Notes: generated by a model from the sequence alone, not told the origin. A stretch of 13,356 nucleotides of DNA from an uncultured Erysipelotrichales bacterium (GCA_910586805.1 CAJUJC010000054.1:1-13356), one strand, 5' to 3'; positions 7,301-13,356 are shown, counted from the stretch's first letter. Numbers and translations are program-made.

Positions 7301-10300
7301 CAATGATAATGTTGGATTTCCTGTAACAGTACCATTAAGAATGTTATTTGCATTATCTTTATTATACCAATATTTTTTACCATCAACTGTTAATACTGCT
7401 GTTTTATCTTCAGCTTTGACACTGACTTTAGATTCAGTTGCACCAAGATAATTCTTTGACACACCTGCTACTTTTGTATAAATATACTTACCATTTGCAT
7501 CTTTTGTACCTGAATTAATATAGTAATCAACTGTATATTTTGTTTCTTTATTTGGTGTCCACATTGCTACAAAAGTATGCTCTGCTTTTGGCGAAATAGC
7601 TTCTCCACCTGTATAAACTGTAGGTTTTGTAACCCCTTCTTTAAAGATCAATGTACCATTAGATTCTACTGTAATATCATTTAAATCTTCTTCTCTATAC
7701 CAACCGTCAAATGTATAACCGGCACGTTGTGGTTCAGAGAATTGATCATAATTAGTTGCAGCTGAAAGCACATAAGCATGATCTTTAATTGTACTACCAC
7801 CATTACTATTGAAATGTACAACGAATTTATTTGTATCTGTTTTCCACACAGCATAAATTGTCATATCTGATGATGGCATTTTAACATCAGGTTTTAATGT
7901 AATACCTGAAATACCATTTGCTAAAATAAAGGTATTATCAACTTTGTTCATATCATTCTTTGATGTTGACCAACCTTGGAAAATATAACCAGGTTTTGTT
8001 GGATTAGCACGACCTGTTGTTGGAATAGCCTGTAATCCATCATCATTACTGATATCTGCTCCTACAGTTGTTAATAATTTATCATAAGGAACATGTTCAA
8101 TTGAACGAACATTACCTAATGAACCCCCATTAGCATCTAATTTTAATGTATAAGTTGAAATTTCCCATTGTGCAACTAAGTAATAGTAATCATCTTCTAT
8201 AAAGTTTTCAACTTTACCAGCATTTTCTGATGATAATGCTAATTGCTCTTTGATTACTTCAACATTACTTGCATTGTTAATAAATGCTGAGTTGTTTGCA
8301 TCTTCTGCATTATGAGATTTTAGAAGCTTCCAACCAGTAAATGTATAACCTGTACGTGTTGGAATAACATTTTGATCATCAACCTTTTTCAAAATTGATG
8401 CCTTACCTGTTACATACAATGTTTTGCTTTCATCTTTGCCATCAATCAAACCACTGTTTGGTAAATATACCAAAGCAGCTTGGTCTTTTGAGTAAGATGG
8501 ACGAATGACAATTTCATTTTCATCATTGGTTGGTGGTGTTGTTCCTGGAGTAACAGGATCTTTGTCAGGAGTTTCCCATCCACTCCAATACTCATCATCA
8601 TCTTCACTAGGTGGAACATCTTCATCATCTGGTAAAACGATAATTGGTTTATCACCGAAAACAAAATAATCATCAATTGGATTACCATCAGCATCTTCAA
8701 CCTTTACATGAATTGGTTGGAAGACTGCTTTGTTTCCGATATTTCCACATTCATCTTTTACCCAAACAATAATCGGATCTGTAGATTCGATATCTATATC
8801 AAATGAGTATTGATGAGCGTTTGTATTTAATTCTTCCCAATCATATTCACCTGGTTGTGCATTTACATCATTAGTTACCCAATAAGCAGCAACACCTGAT
8901 CCACGACCATCTTTGATAAATGTAATACCATCATCATCAATACCTTCACCTGTATCCGTCAACGTAATAGTTGCCTTGTTACGAGCAGTATTTTTTCCTT
9001 CAATAAATGGTTCTTCATTATCCAAATATGCTGTTAAATAAGTTTGGAAAGTTTTAGATTCATTTCCAGCTTGATCACGAACAGTTAATTCAAAGACATA
9101 AGTCCCTGATACACTATCTTTGGTAAATGTATAATCTGGAATATTATCCAACCCTTCTACCCAACCGCTATTGACAACTGTTTTTCCAGTTGGATCATAA
9201 ACAAAATAACGATAATCTTTAATGTAACCATCTTTTCCAGAAACCAATCCAATTTTTGACTTATCCTTAATATTTACAGTAATCGTTTCATTATTTAAAA
9301 CTAAATGTTGTAAATGGATAGTCATCAATTGTGAATCATCAGTTGTATTCTTAACATAGAAATTTGCTAATGGTAATTCACTTGAAACTGGAGCTTTTTG
9401 GAAATGATTTTTTTCAAAAAAGTTTTTTGAAATAAAATCTGCCATTTGACTTGCATAGTCATCTGAACTTGCAATACATCCATTTGAAGACCCTAGCCCT
9501 TGATGAATAATATTGCCATTTTCATCTCTTGCTAAAATTGGATTCCCTAATTCATCTAATTTTAAGGTACCATCTTCATTTTTCTCATATTCAGAATCGG
9601 TAACAACTAATCCATCTTGAACATTTGAAATATAGAAAATATCATTTTCATTCATACGGTTGATACCATCGGAATATTCTTGGTTATAACTATCTTCCAG
9701 ATGTTCTTTTGGAATATTAGGATTTCCACTATCTCCAGCAAGGTTGATGAAATATTTATATTCAGCCCCTTCATAGTACTGAACGTATTTCAAGGCATCA
9801 AATGCACTTGCTTCGTATGTCATTTCAAGATCTGTGTACACGATTGCAGAGAACCCACTACATCCATGACTTGCATAACCAACCCATGGTCCCAAACCAT
9901 TTAAATCATGGTCTTTAAACTGTGGAATTTGGAAATCACGAAGAACAGTCTGAACATCAGATAAGTTTCCTGAACCATCATACGCTTGTTGTTGAATAGT
10001 TACACTTTCTTTCTTTAATTCAACTGTTAAACGAACCTTCTTTTGTGTTCCAAGCGGAATTGTTGTCTGACTACCAGAAACTACAGTTCCCGCAAATCCA
10101 CTAGTTTCTGAATTAGCATTCACATCATTAACTTTTCTAATTGAAATGCTTGCATTACCACTTGCTGCTGATTTTGCATCAAAATACAATAAGTAACCAC
10201 TTGTCTTTCCATTTTCAACTGCTGCATTCATCCAAAATCCAAAGGCAGATAATGTATGGGTATCGATGACAGAGGCATCAATATTAAAACTAAATGTACG

Positions 10301-10885
10301 AGTTGTAGAGTTTGGTGCAGGATAAATCATATAATCTGATAAAGCATTTGTACCATATCCAGCAAACGCCATATTTGAAGCACCACTTTCACTTTGATAT
10401 ATCCCAATATGACGATTAAATGCAACACAAGCTGTATTCGTAAATTTATTTGTCGTTTTATTGATATAGCTCAAAATATCTGCACCTGGTGCAGAGGCAT
10501 GGGTATTATCTGCCCCACGATATGGCTGTAAAGCTCGTTGATCTTCTGGTACAAGACGATTATAATGGTTATTATCATAATAATGGTCATATACAATCCA
10601 ACCATCCATACTTGATGTATCAATTGATACGGCTGTATTTGTGATACGGAAAGTAGATGGATCCAATCCTTGATCAATAAGCTTTTGAGTTAATTCTTGT
10701 TTAAAATCCAAGAAAGTACCAGGATAATCACTTGGTACATTAACTGCTATATCTATCACTGGAGTTGGATTACTTCCAATATCTAAAGCGTTAACATTTA
10801 CAGGGAATATATTAGGTATTACCATAGAAAATCCTATAGCAACAACCAAAATCTTTTTTCCCCATTTTTTCATTGTTTCTAACAT
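4382..10885 (-). CDS. Giant secreted surface protein with InlB-type repeats and Ca-binding-type repeats, sortase-anchored
   Basis: The 2167-residue, adhesin-like protein shows in order: signal peptide (1-33; lysine-rich start, hydrophobic core, cut near VNA); a lectin-like beta-sandwich region (about 35-375); a region of no recognised family (about 375-500); Ig-like domains (about 500-740; VRDQAGNES); an acidic proline-rich linker (about 745-800); three InlB B-repeats (about 840-1107; GYTFTGW, LDANGGS, GYIFQGW, FNSNGGS, GYTFDGW); a MucBP-like segment (about 1108-1200); seven divergent InlB-type repeats (about 1202-1847; pattern Y-V...G-T-I..G....G....I-W...Y-V-KV-VDG); 22 repeats of 12 residues (1858-2121); and a sorting signal with VVQTG (2129-2133), hydrophobic stretch (2142-2160) and RRRYQKD tail. 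A sortase should join it to the cell wall. Its start has only a weak AAGAAG site, 5 nt before the ATG; an in-frame ATG at codon 5 is no better. The ligand is unknown. No sortase gene is in the window. Confidence 0.93.
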   Translation of the reverse strand: MLETMKKWGKKILVVAIGFSMVIPNIFPVNVNALDIGSNPTPVIDIAVNVPSDYPGTFLDFKQELTQKLIDQGLDPSTFRITNTAVSIDTSSMDGWIVYDHYYDNNHYNRLVPEDQRALQPYRGADNTHASAPGADILSYINKTTNKFTNTACVAFNRHIGIYQSESGASNMAFAGYGTNALSDYMIYPAPNSTTRTFSFNIDASVIDTHTLSAFGFWMNAAVENGKTSGYLLYFDAKSAASGNASISIRKVNDVNANSETSGFAGTVVSGSQTTIPLGTQKKVRLTVELKKESVTIQQQAYDGSGNLSDVQTVLRDFQIPQFKDHDLNGLGPWVGYASHGCSGFSAIVYTDLEMTYEASAFDALKYVQYYEGAEYKYFINLAGDSGNPNIPKEHLEDSYNQEYSDGINRMNENDIFYISNVQDGLVVTDSEYEKNEDGTLKLDELGNPILARDENGNIIHQGLGSSNGCIASSDDYASQMADFISKNFFEKNHFQKAPVSSELPLANFYVKNTTDDSQLMTIHLQHLVLNNETITVNIKDKSKIGLVSGKDGYIKDYRYFVYDPTGKTVVNSGWVEGLDNIPDYTFTKDSVSGTYVFELTVRDQAGNESKTFQTYLTAYLDNEEPFIEGKNTARNKATITLTDTGEGIDDDGITFIKDGRGSGVAAYWVTNDVNAQPGEYDWEELNTNAHQYSFDIDIESTDPIIVWVKDECGNIGNKAVFQPIHVKVEDADGNPIDDYFVFGDKPIIVLPDDEDVPPSEDDDEYWSGWETPDKDPVTPGTTPPTNDENEIVIRPSYSKDQAALVYLPNSGLIDGKDESKTLYVTGKASILKKVDDQNVIPTRTGYTFTGWKLLKSHNAEDANNSAFINNASNVEVIKEQLALSSENAGKVENFIEDDYYYLVAQWEISTYTLKLDANGGSLGNVRSIEHVPYDKLLTTVGADISNDDGLQAIPTTGRANPTKPGYIFQGWSTSKNDMNKVDNTFILANGISGITLKPDVKMPSSDMTIYAVWKTDTNKFVVHFNSNGGSTIKDHAYVLSAATNYDQFSEPQRAGYTFDGWYREEDLNDITVESNGTLIFKEGVTKPTVYTGGEAISPKAEHTFVAMWTPNKETKYTVDYYINSGTKDANGKYIYTKVAGVSKNYLGATESKVSVKAEDKTAVLTVDGKKYWYNKDNANNILNGTVTGNPTLSLKLYYDRYFDVITSMNGKGTVTGATDVKEGLKPTVSWKPADGYHVEKVVIDGIIRDDLLKNSTFTYPNEFHENHTIYVEFAKDAEKPIVPPAEKLYEVRTKVLGCTDSSKYEITPTIRVKEGLDKTVTWDIKDSNYHVKKVTVDGVDYDITKNEVSFKGISANHEVIVTLEGLPSMGGDKTNGNYTVTVNRYGGDGKEEIDPSVTVKPGDSAKINWDVQKSEYQVYKVVVDGIEKELTSAQKTKHGYHNFNNIKGNHVIDIYLTEVKNGQPETPSYSEDEYIKLNTQIIGGPGTITGGAYLKSNSDYDVEWNLDSSIDVDSPDYTYYEVDKVVVDGKTKDTTDGKLSFTNLQDDTDVKVYVKPVMYNVTIKKYGEGTVSESKRLYKHQNYKDITQSPAAGWETAKIIIDGEEKYSNPKLDIPPVESEEQVQPVMFRMARVVNEVMPIADDAPSNADIMDIQEDHIIEVYFTKSNPDGTVEPLPDLDTLHEVNVKIDGGIGKINGGSIVKDGESSKITWEFDDSKYEIDKITVNGKTFDIPEGNEFDLSDITEDKDVVVTLKEKKLENNDDTLPDTIGEKKHIVTAIISGASGIITGGGEVASGGNKTISWVCDDPDAEIAYIFVNGEMIDITSIENELLLENIKEDTSVVVVMSKPNTPPVNVDKDDDGKPDINIDTDGDGIPDVDVDTDKDGKPDINIDTDKDGKPDIDIDTDGDNKPDINIDTDKDGKPDINVDTDGDNKPDINVDTDKDGKPDINIDTDGDNKPDINVDTDGDDLPDVNIDTDGDNKPDINVDTDGDNKPDINIDTDGDNKPDVNVDTDGDNKPDINVDTDGDNKPDVNIDTDGDNKPDINIDTNGDGKPNINIDTDRDGKPNINIDTDGDGKADINIDTDGDGKADINIDTDGDGKPDINIDLDGDGKPDTNIVSNGKENVVQTGDDFSTIFDIYMMTAYLSLASILFLLYYRRRYQKD
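4523..5314 (-). repeat. 22 tandem 36-bp units encoding D-T-D-G-D-N-K-P-D-I-N-I type repeats
   Basis: These in-frame units encode 12 residues each with the pattern D-x-D-x-D-[GN]-x-x-D, the calcium-loop spacing of thrombospondin type 3 and EF-hand-like repeats. Position 4 is G or K and position 6 is N or G; the last residue is I or V. Units 5-16 are the most alike (DNKPD type, with DKDGKPD interspersed), units 19 and 20 encode the same 12 residues, and units 17-18 have lost the ninth-position Asp (KPN). The array is an acidic stalk just before the wall anchor, probably stiffened by calcium. Its DNA similarity invites copy-number change by slippage or recombination. Confidence 0.95.
5345..7280 (-). 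repeat. Seven divergent InlB-type protein repeats within the giant gene
   Basis: Seven successive segments of about 70-105 residues share a strand pattern: a starting Y/H-x-V-x-x-x, then G-x-I/V-x-G or equivalent, a G-rich turn, a strand ending in x-W, then Y-x-V-x-K-V-x-V-D-G and a closing I-x-V-x-x. This fits the divergent InlB B-repeat (bacterial repeat) family. The fifth unit carries an insertion rich in Met and Val (near VMFRMARVVNEVMP). They diverge strongly in sequence, unlike the near-identical 36-bp array that follows. Confidence 0.75.
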
Positions 10886-10906
10886 AAGACTTCTTTAAAT
10901 ATATAA

Positions 10907-10936
10907 TCAACGTCTTACCGAATTGTTATGATTCAT
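10907..10936 (-). CDS. Possible 9-codon leader peptide upstream of the giant gene
   Basis: An ATG (10934-10936) preceded by AGGA at 5-nt spacing and by a full AGGAGGT at 10953-10959 opens a short frame, MNHNNSVRR, ending at TGA 10907-10909, 21 nt before the giant gene's ATG. This ribosome binding site is better than that of the giant gene itself. The frame may be a translated leader that couples to or regulates the gene, or the AGGAGG may be only a standby site. There is no codon run suggesting amino-acid attenuation. Confidence 0.3.
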   Translation of the reverse strand: MNHNNSVRR

Positions 10937-11040
10937 ATATTTCCTATTTTTTACCTCCTATTTTTTATTTAAACCCTTATATGTGAATGCTATTTCAAAA
11001 ATATAATCTTATATAGATAACCCTTAAAATGAAATAATCA

Positions 11041-11088
11041 TTAAAAGAAAAATAGAAGAATTATCTTACTCATATAACTCTCCTATTT
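11041..11088 (-). terminator. Terminator-like stem-loop in the leader of the giant gene
   Basis: On the minus strand AAATAGGAGA pairs with TCTTCTATTT (arms 11079-11088 and 11050-11059; one G-U pair, 19-nt loop). The run TTTTTCTTTT follows directly. It lies between the G9 promoter and the giant gene, so it could end a short transcript from upstream or act as an attenuator for read-through into the gene. Confidence 0.6.
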
Positions 11089-11532
11089 CTCTACCCATTT
11101 ATCTATCATATTCTATGTACATCATACATTGATAATAAAATTAATAATCATTGTCTTATATCATTTAATAATAAATAATTTTGCTTTTCATTTTTCAATG
11201 AAAAATAAGAACAACTTCATCTTTATATAATACATATACTATATGTATATTTAATCTTGTTTCGGTAAGTATATAACCTAAAATAAATTCAATATTTTTC
11301 CTAATCTATTCACGGTTATACAACAAGAGAATTATTAAGAGTTATTTATAAACTATCTGTCAAAACATTATGCTTAATATCATTTTTCAAATGACATTAA
11401 TTAATATCTTTTTAGTCAATAAAGATTATTGTTTTCAGTATAAGCTATTCACTTTTTATGCTACCTATTATATTTGCTAATTCATATGATTAGCACTGTT
11501 CCCCTTAACTCTATACCATCACCTCTTTTATG

Positions 11533-11567
11533 TTTATTTCTAAGGATATCCTTGTCTTAGAAATAAA
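11533..11567. repeat. 12-bp perfect inverted repeat with 11-nt loop
   Basis: TTTATTTCTAAG (11533-11544) pairs fully with CTTAGAAATAAA (11556-11567). A second palindrome, AAGGATATCCTT (11542-11553), overlaps its left arm and loop, so two folds compete. No T tract follows on either strand. In a minus-strand transcript from the G9 promoter it would be a strong hairpin; it is followed there by AGAGGTGAT, a very good Shine-Dalgarno match with no usable start codon after it. Confidence 0.7.
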
Positions 11568-11792
11568 ACTCCCTGTACTCAATTTATAATAGTTCCCCAT
11601 TCATATTTATCATTATAAAATTGATAAATGAAACACTTCAATTTCCATATATATAAAAATAACCCCATAAAATTCTTTTAAATTATATTTGGCTAAAATA
11701 AATTATTATATGAGAAATGAATAATAAAAACTATTATAAATTGTTATCTAGTAAGAACGACATTTTTCACACCATTCTAACTATACACAATC

Positions 11793-11821
11793 ATTATACC
11801 CCCCCCCGTAGGTTTAGTCAA
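11793..11821 (-). promoter_or_regulatory. Near-consensus sigma-A promoter with a G9 tract in its spacer
   Basis: Reading the minus strand, TTGACT (11816-11821) is followed by a spacer of exactly 17 nt and then TATAAT (11793-11798). That is 11 of 12 consensus bases at the optimal distance. The last nine bases of the spacer, next to the -10 box, are all G. Transcription would start near 11786 and run toward the giant surface-protein gene, whose ATG is about 900 nt downstream. Gain or loss of a G would move the spacer to 16 or 18 nt or worse and change promoter strength. Confidence 0.75.
11799..11807. repeat. Homopolymer tract of nine C (nine G on the minus strand)
   Basis: This is the only long G/C homopolymer I can see in the window and it lies in strongly AT-rich sequence. 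It fills the -10-proximal part of a promoter spacer. Tracts of this kind are mutable by slipped-strand mispairing. Confidence 0.97.
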
Positions 11822-12063
11822 GTAAAATGTAACCATTTCCGCCAAAAATATGTAGATTTTTGTAAAAAATCATTAAAAAAAGTGGTTTTATCAAGGTTCA
11901 ATTGAATAATATATACTATTACACCAACTTTTAAATATAAAAATCGAACTAAACATAAAACTTATAAAACACTATTATATAGTTATAAATATTTTAATGT
12001 TTCATTTTTCTTACATATATATCTTTATTATGTAAAACAAAAAGAAGCCATTTATGAACTGCC

Positions 12064-12080
12064 CCTGTCAAGTAGACAGG
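12064..12080. repeat. Subterminal hairpin of the IS element
   Basis: CCTGTC (12064-12069) and GACAGG (12075-12080) flank the loop AAGTA, just inside the element's end. Its core TGTCAAGTAGACA recurs almost unchanged (A for G) in the next hairpin, 12104-12130. Such a pair may be protein-binding sites for the transposase or a structured end. Confidence 0.6.
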
Positions 12081-12103
12081 TGAAATAATTAAAATTGTTA
12101 ATG

Positions 12104-12130
12104 ATGAAGTTGTCAAATAGACAACTTCAT
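12104..12130 (+). terminator. Hairpin between orfB and the IS end, terminator-like on the plus strand
   Basis: An 11-bp perfect stem ATGAAGTTGTC/GACAACTTCAT with a 5-nt loop lies 5 bp from the orfB stop. On the plus strand TTTTCTTT follows, so it would stop transcripts entering the element from outside, against the transposase strand. On the minus strand the T-rich tail is poor, so its service to orfB is doubtful. Confidence 0.6.
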
Positions 12131-12135
12131 TTTCT

Positions 12136-13044
12136 TTATGCAGTTAAAGTTGAACTGCTTGTGTAATGTTCTAATTTATATTTCTTTATTCTTTTATTTT
12201 CTGGTATTGGATATTGATTTGGTATTTCATTGGCTAAAGCTTCACTTCTCACTTCATACGGTGTCTTAACTTCAAATCTTCTCTGATATCTTTCATACAT
12301 ATAGTAATGAAGCCATTCATCTATTGCCTTAATAAGTTCTTCTTCTGTGTTGTAATGTTTTCCATAATGATACATCTCACATTTCATGATTCCCCAAATT
12401 CCTTCCATTGGTCCATTGTCTATGCAACAGTGTACTCTTGACATGCTTTGTGTCATTCCTTGTTCCTTAAGCATATTTATAAAAACTGGACTTGTATATT
12501 GAAACCCTCCATCTGAATGAAACAGTGGATGTGCATCAGGATTATCTCTAATTGCGTTATTAAATGTATTAAAGACCAGTATATTATTATTGTGCTCTCC
12601 TATTTCATAACCGACAACTGTTCTGTCATACAGATCTAGAAAGGCACTCAGATATAGCTTATATTCATTATGTGGTCCATATTTGAATTCAGTGACATCA
12701 GTAACCCATTTCTCATTTGGTCTTGATGCATTGAAGTCTCTGTTAAGATTATTACTGGCTGTATTATTGTTTTTTCTGACTGTACAGCTTCTTCGTTTAG
12801 GGCGAATAATACTATGAATACCTAATATTCTCATAATCTTATATATACGTTTATCACTGTAATTCTTATTGTGATCTCTATTAATCCTGTCAGCCATCAT
12901 TCTATATCCTAATAATCCACCATATTTCTTATAATATGTTTTAATAAGTTCAGCTATTTCCTCATTTTCCTTATCTCTAGCACTCTTTTCATGATGCAGC
13001 CATTTATAGTAGTTTGCACGTTTGACACCAAGTATTCTGCACAT
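12136..13044 (-). CDS. IS3-family transposase OrfB (DDE integrase domain)
   Basis: The 302 residues counted from the ATG 13042-13044 are the catalytic part of an IS3-family transposase. An HTH_21-like segment (about 25-80; YGGLLGYRMMADRIN) precedes an rve integrase core. The catalytic triad is visible as D116 (WVTDVTEF), D178 (HSDGGFQYTS) and E214 (DNGPMEGIWGIMK), with 35 residues between the last two and a lysine 7 after the Glu, as in active IS3 enzymes. The frame is open upstream of this ATG to the A7 site at 13164-13170 (adding YEIEYEAIKETSKEEIDKR and more), so the working protein is the OrfAB fusion made by -1 frameshifting. No ribosome binding site precedes the ATG, which also argues for the fusion. 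I see no inactivating change, so the element may be mobile. Confidence 0.93.
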   Translation of the reverse strand: MCRILGVKRANYYKWLHHEKSARDKENEEIAELIKTYYKKYGGLLGYRMMADRINRDHNKNYSDKRIYKIMRILGIHSIIRPKRRSCTVRKNNNTASNNLNRDFNASRPNEKWVTDVTEFKYGPHNEYKLYLSAFLDLYDRTVVGYEIGEHNNNILVFNTFNNAIRDNPDAHPLFHSDGGFQYTSPVFINMLKEQGMTQSMSRVHCCIDNGPMEGIWGIMKCEMYHYGKHYNTEEELIKAIDEWLHYYMYERYQRRFEVKTPYEVRSEALANEIPNQYPIPENKRIKKYKLEHYTSSSTLTA

Positions 13045-13073
13045 GAGTGATATATTTGGTATTTTTCTCTTAT

Positions 13074-13356
13074 CTATTTCTTCCTTGCTCGTTTCTTTGA
13101 TTGCTTCATATTCAATTTCATATTGGCTTTCTCTGCATATCGCCTTCTTTCTATCTCGTCCAATTTTTTTAGGAGTTTAACCTCCAATTGTGCCATTTCA
13201 AGTTCATGTTCTTTTTGCTTGAGTTGACGCTTTAATAATGCCACTTCATCAACTTCTTCATTAGTTTTATGGTGACCTCGTTTATCACCTAAACCATCTT
13301 CACCTTTTTCCCTGTACTTCCTGACCCAGTTAAAGACATTAGCGTAAGTTGTTTCA
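13074..13356 (-). CDS. IS3-family OrfA, DNA-binding transposase subunit, 5' end cut by window
   Basis: I translated the minus strand from the window edge to TAG at 13074-13076: about 93 codons beginning ETTYANVFNWVRKYREKGED. The first part is the end of a helix-turn-helix, followed by GLGDKRGHHKT, a link typical of IS3 OrfA. A leucine-zipper-like helix (VALLKRQLKQKEHELEMAQLEVKLLKK) comes next, where L/V residues recur every seven positions, and then a basic tail. OrfA binds the element's ends and regulates transposition. The N-terminus, including the rest of the HTH, lies beyond 13356. orfB overlaps it in the -1 frame. Confidence 0.88.
   Translation of the reverse strand, partial: ETTYANVFNWVRKYREKGEDGLGDKRGHHKTNEEVDEVALLKRQLKQKEHELEMAQLEVKLLKKLDEIERRRYAEKANMKLNMKQSKKRARKK
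13164..13185 (-). promoter_or_regulatory. Programmed -1 frameshift site of the IS transposase
   Basis: On the minus strand A-AAA-AAA (13164-13170) is in the exact orfA phase (CTA AAA AAA TTG) needed for a tandem -1 slip. A stimulatory Shine-Dalgarno-like GGAGG (13181-13185) stands 10 nt upstream, the usual distance. After a -1 slip the frame stays open and joins orfB, giving the OrfAB fusion. Confidence 0.85.

Larger units (their letters stand above)
10937..12054. other. 1.1-kb gene-free leader/intergenic region upstream of the giant gene
   Basis: I find no convincing protein gene in this stretch. It holds a terminator-like hairpin (11050-11088), several inverted repeats (11533-11567; 11474-11492; a ten-bp-range stem at about 11603-11632) and the G9 promoter (11793-11821). 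A minus-strand TTGACA (11358-11363) with CTTAAT 18 nt downstream is a weak second promoter candidate. A 29-codon minus-strand frame (11579-11668, rich in aromatic residues) lies downstream of the G9 promoter but lacks a good ribosome binding site. No tRNA, known riboswitch or c-di-GMP aptamer could be recognised by eye. From 11822 to 12054 I see only AT-rich sequence. Confidence 0.6.
12055..13356 (-). mobile_element. IS3-family insertion sequence, one end and most of both frames in the window
   Basis: The element has overlapping orfA and orfB on the minus strand with a -1 frameshift site, the standard IS3 layout (IS150-like by its orfA leucine-zipper tail). I put the visible terminus at TGAACTGCCCC (12055 onward), because IS3 elements start with TG and coding-associated hairpins begin just inside. 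The other terminus lies beyond 13356, so the terminal repeats and target duplication cannot be checked. The flanking gene-free region shows no interrupted frame. Confidence 0.8.

Noticed and set aside
8446..8700. 84-codon minus-strand frame rich in Met and Leu
   Set aside because: Out-of-frame shadow inside the giant gene's acidic linker.
9680..9904. 74-codon plus-strand frame
   Set aside because: Antisense shadow inside the giant gene; no start signal.
10471..10677. 68-codon minus-strand frame
   Set aside because: Out-of-frame shadow within the giant gene's N-terminal region.
11358..11363. Perfect -35 TTGACA on the minus strand as a second giant-gene promoter
   Set aside because: The best -10 at 17-18 nt is TCTTAA or CTTAAT; too weak to call, and it also lies upstream of the terminator-like hairpin.
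11717..11905. 62-codon plus-strand frame that crosses the C9 tract
   Set aside because: No proper ribosome binding site, biased toward K/N/H/F as AT-rich noise, no recognisable family; the tract is better explained as a promoter spacer on the other strand.

Overview
The window is strongly AT-rich and reads as a spore-forming, low-GC Firmicute. The lineage signs are a spore-coat cotJ locus, Gram-positive ribosome binding sites, a lipobox lipoprotein and a sortase-type giant surface protein full of InlB-type repeats. A gut member of the Erysipelotrichales/Coprobacillaceae or a neighbouring clostridial group fits best. That placement is inferred from gene content and style, not from a marker gene.

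Layout. Positions 1-1521 (minus strand) hold the N-terminal part of an O-acetylhomoserine sulfhydrylase, cut by the window edge, preceded by a small flavodoxin-like protein with its own terminator. A divergent intergenic region with a 12-bp inverted repeat separates these from a plus-strand spore-coat pair: an apparent CotJA-CotJB fusion and the manganese-catalase-like CotJC (1632-2651). A bidirectional terminator (2653-2678) closes both that operon and the converging lipoprotein gene (2687-3916, minus), which encodes Ig-like domains, a Big_2 domain and a C-terminal CAP/SCP domain. After a gene-free gap with a terminator comes one very large minus-strand gene (4382-10885; 2167 residues). It encodes a secreted, apparently wall-anchored adhesin-like protein: a lectin-like N-terminus, Ig-like domains, three InlB B-repeats, seven divergent InlB-type repeats, 22 Ca-binding-type 12-residue repeats and a TG-type sorting signal.

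Upstream of the giant gene lies about 1.1 kb without a convincing protein gene. It contains several hairpins, a terminator-like stem-loop on the minus strand and, at 11793-11821, a near-consensus sigma-A promoter pointing at the giant gene. Its exactly 17-bp spacer holds a run of nine G. This is the arrangement expected of a phase-variable promoter and is the most interesting signal here. If its transcript reaches the giant gene, adhesin expression would switch on and off by slippage. The link is not proven, because about 900 nt and a possible terminator lie between them.

The right end (12055 onward, minus) is an IS3-family insertion sequence with orfA (cut by the window edge), orfB and a clear -1 programmed frameshift site. 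One terminus of the element is visible. The sorting signal implies a sortase encoded elsewhere; none is present in this window.
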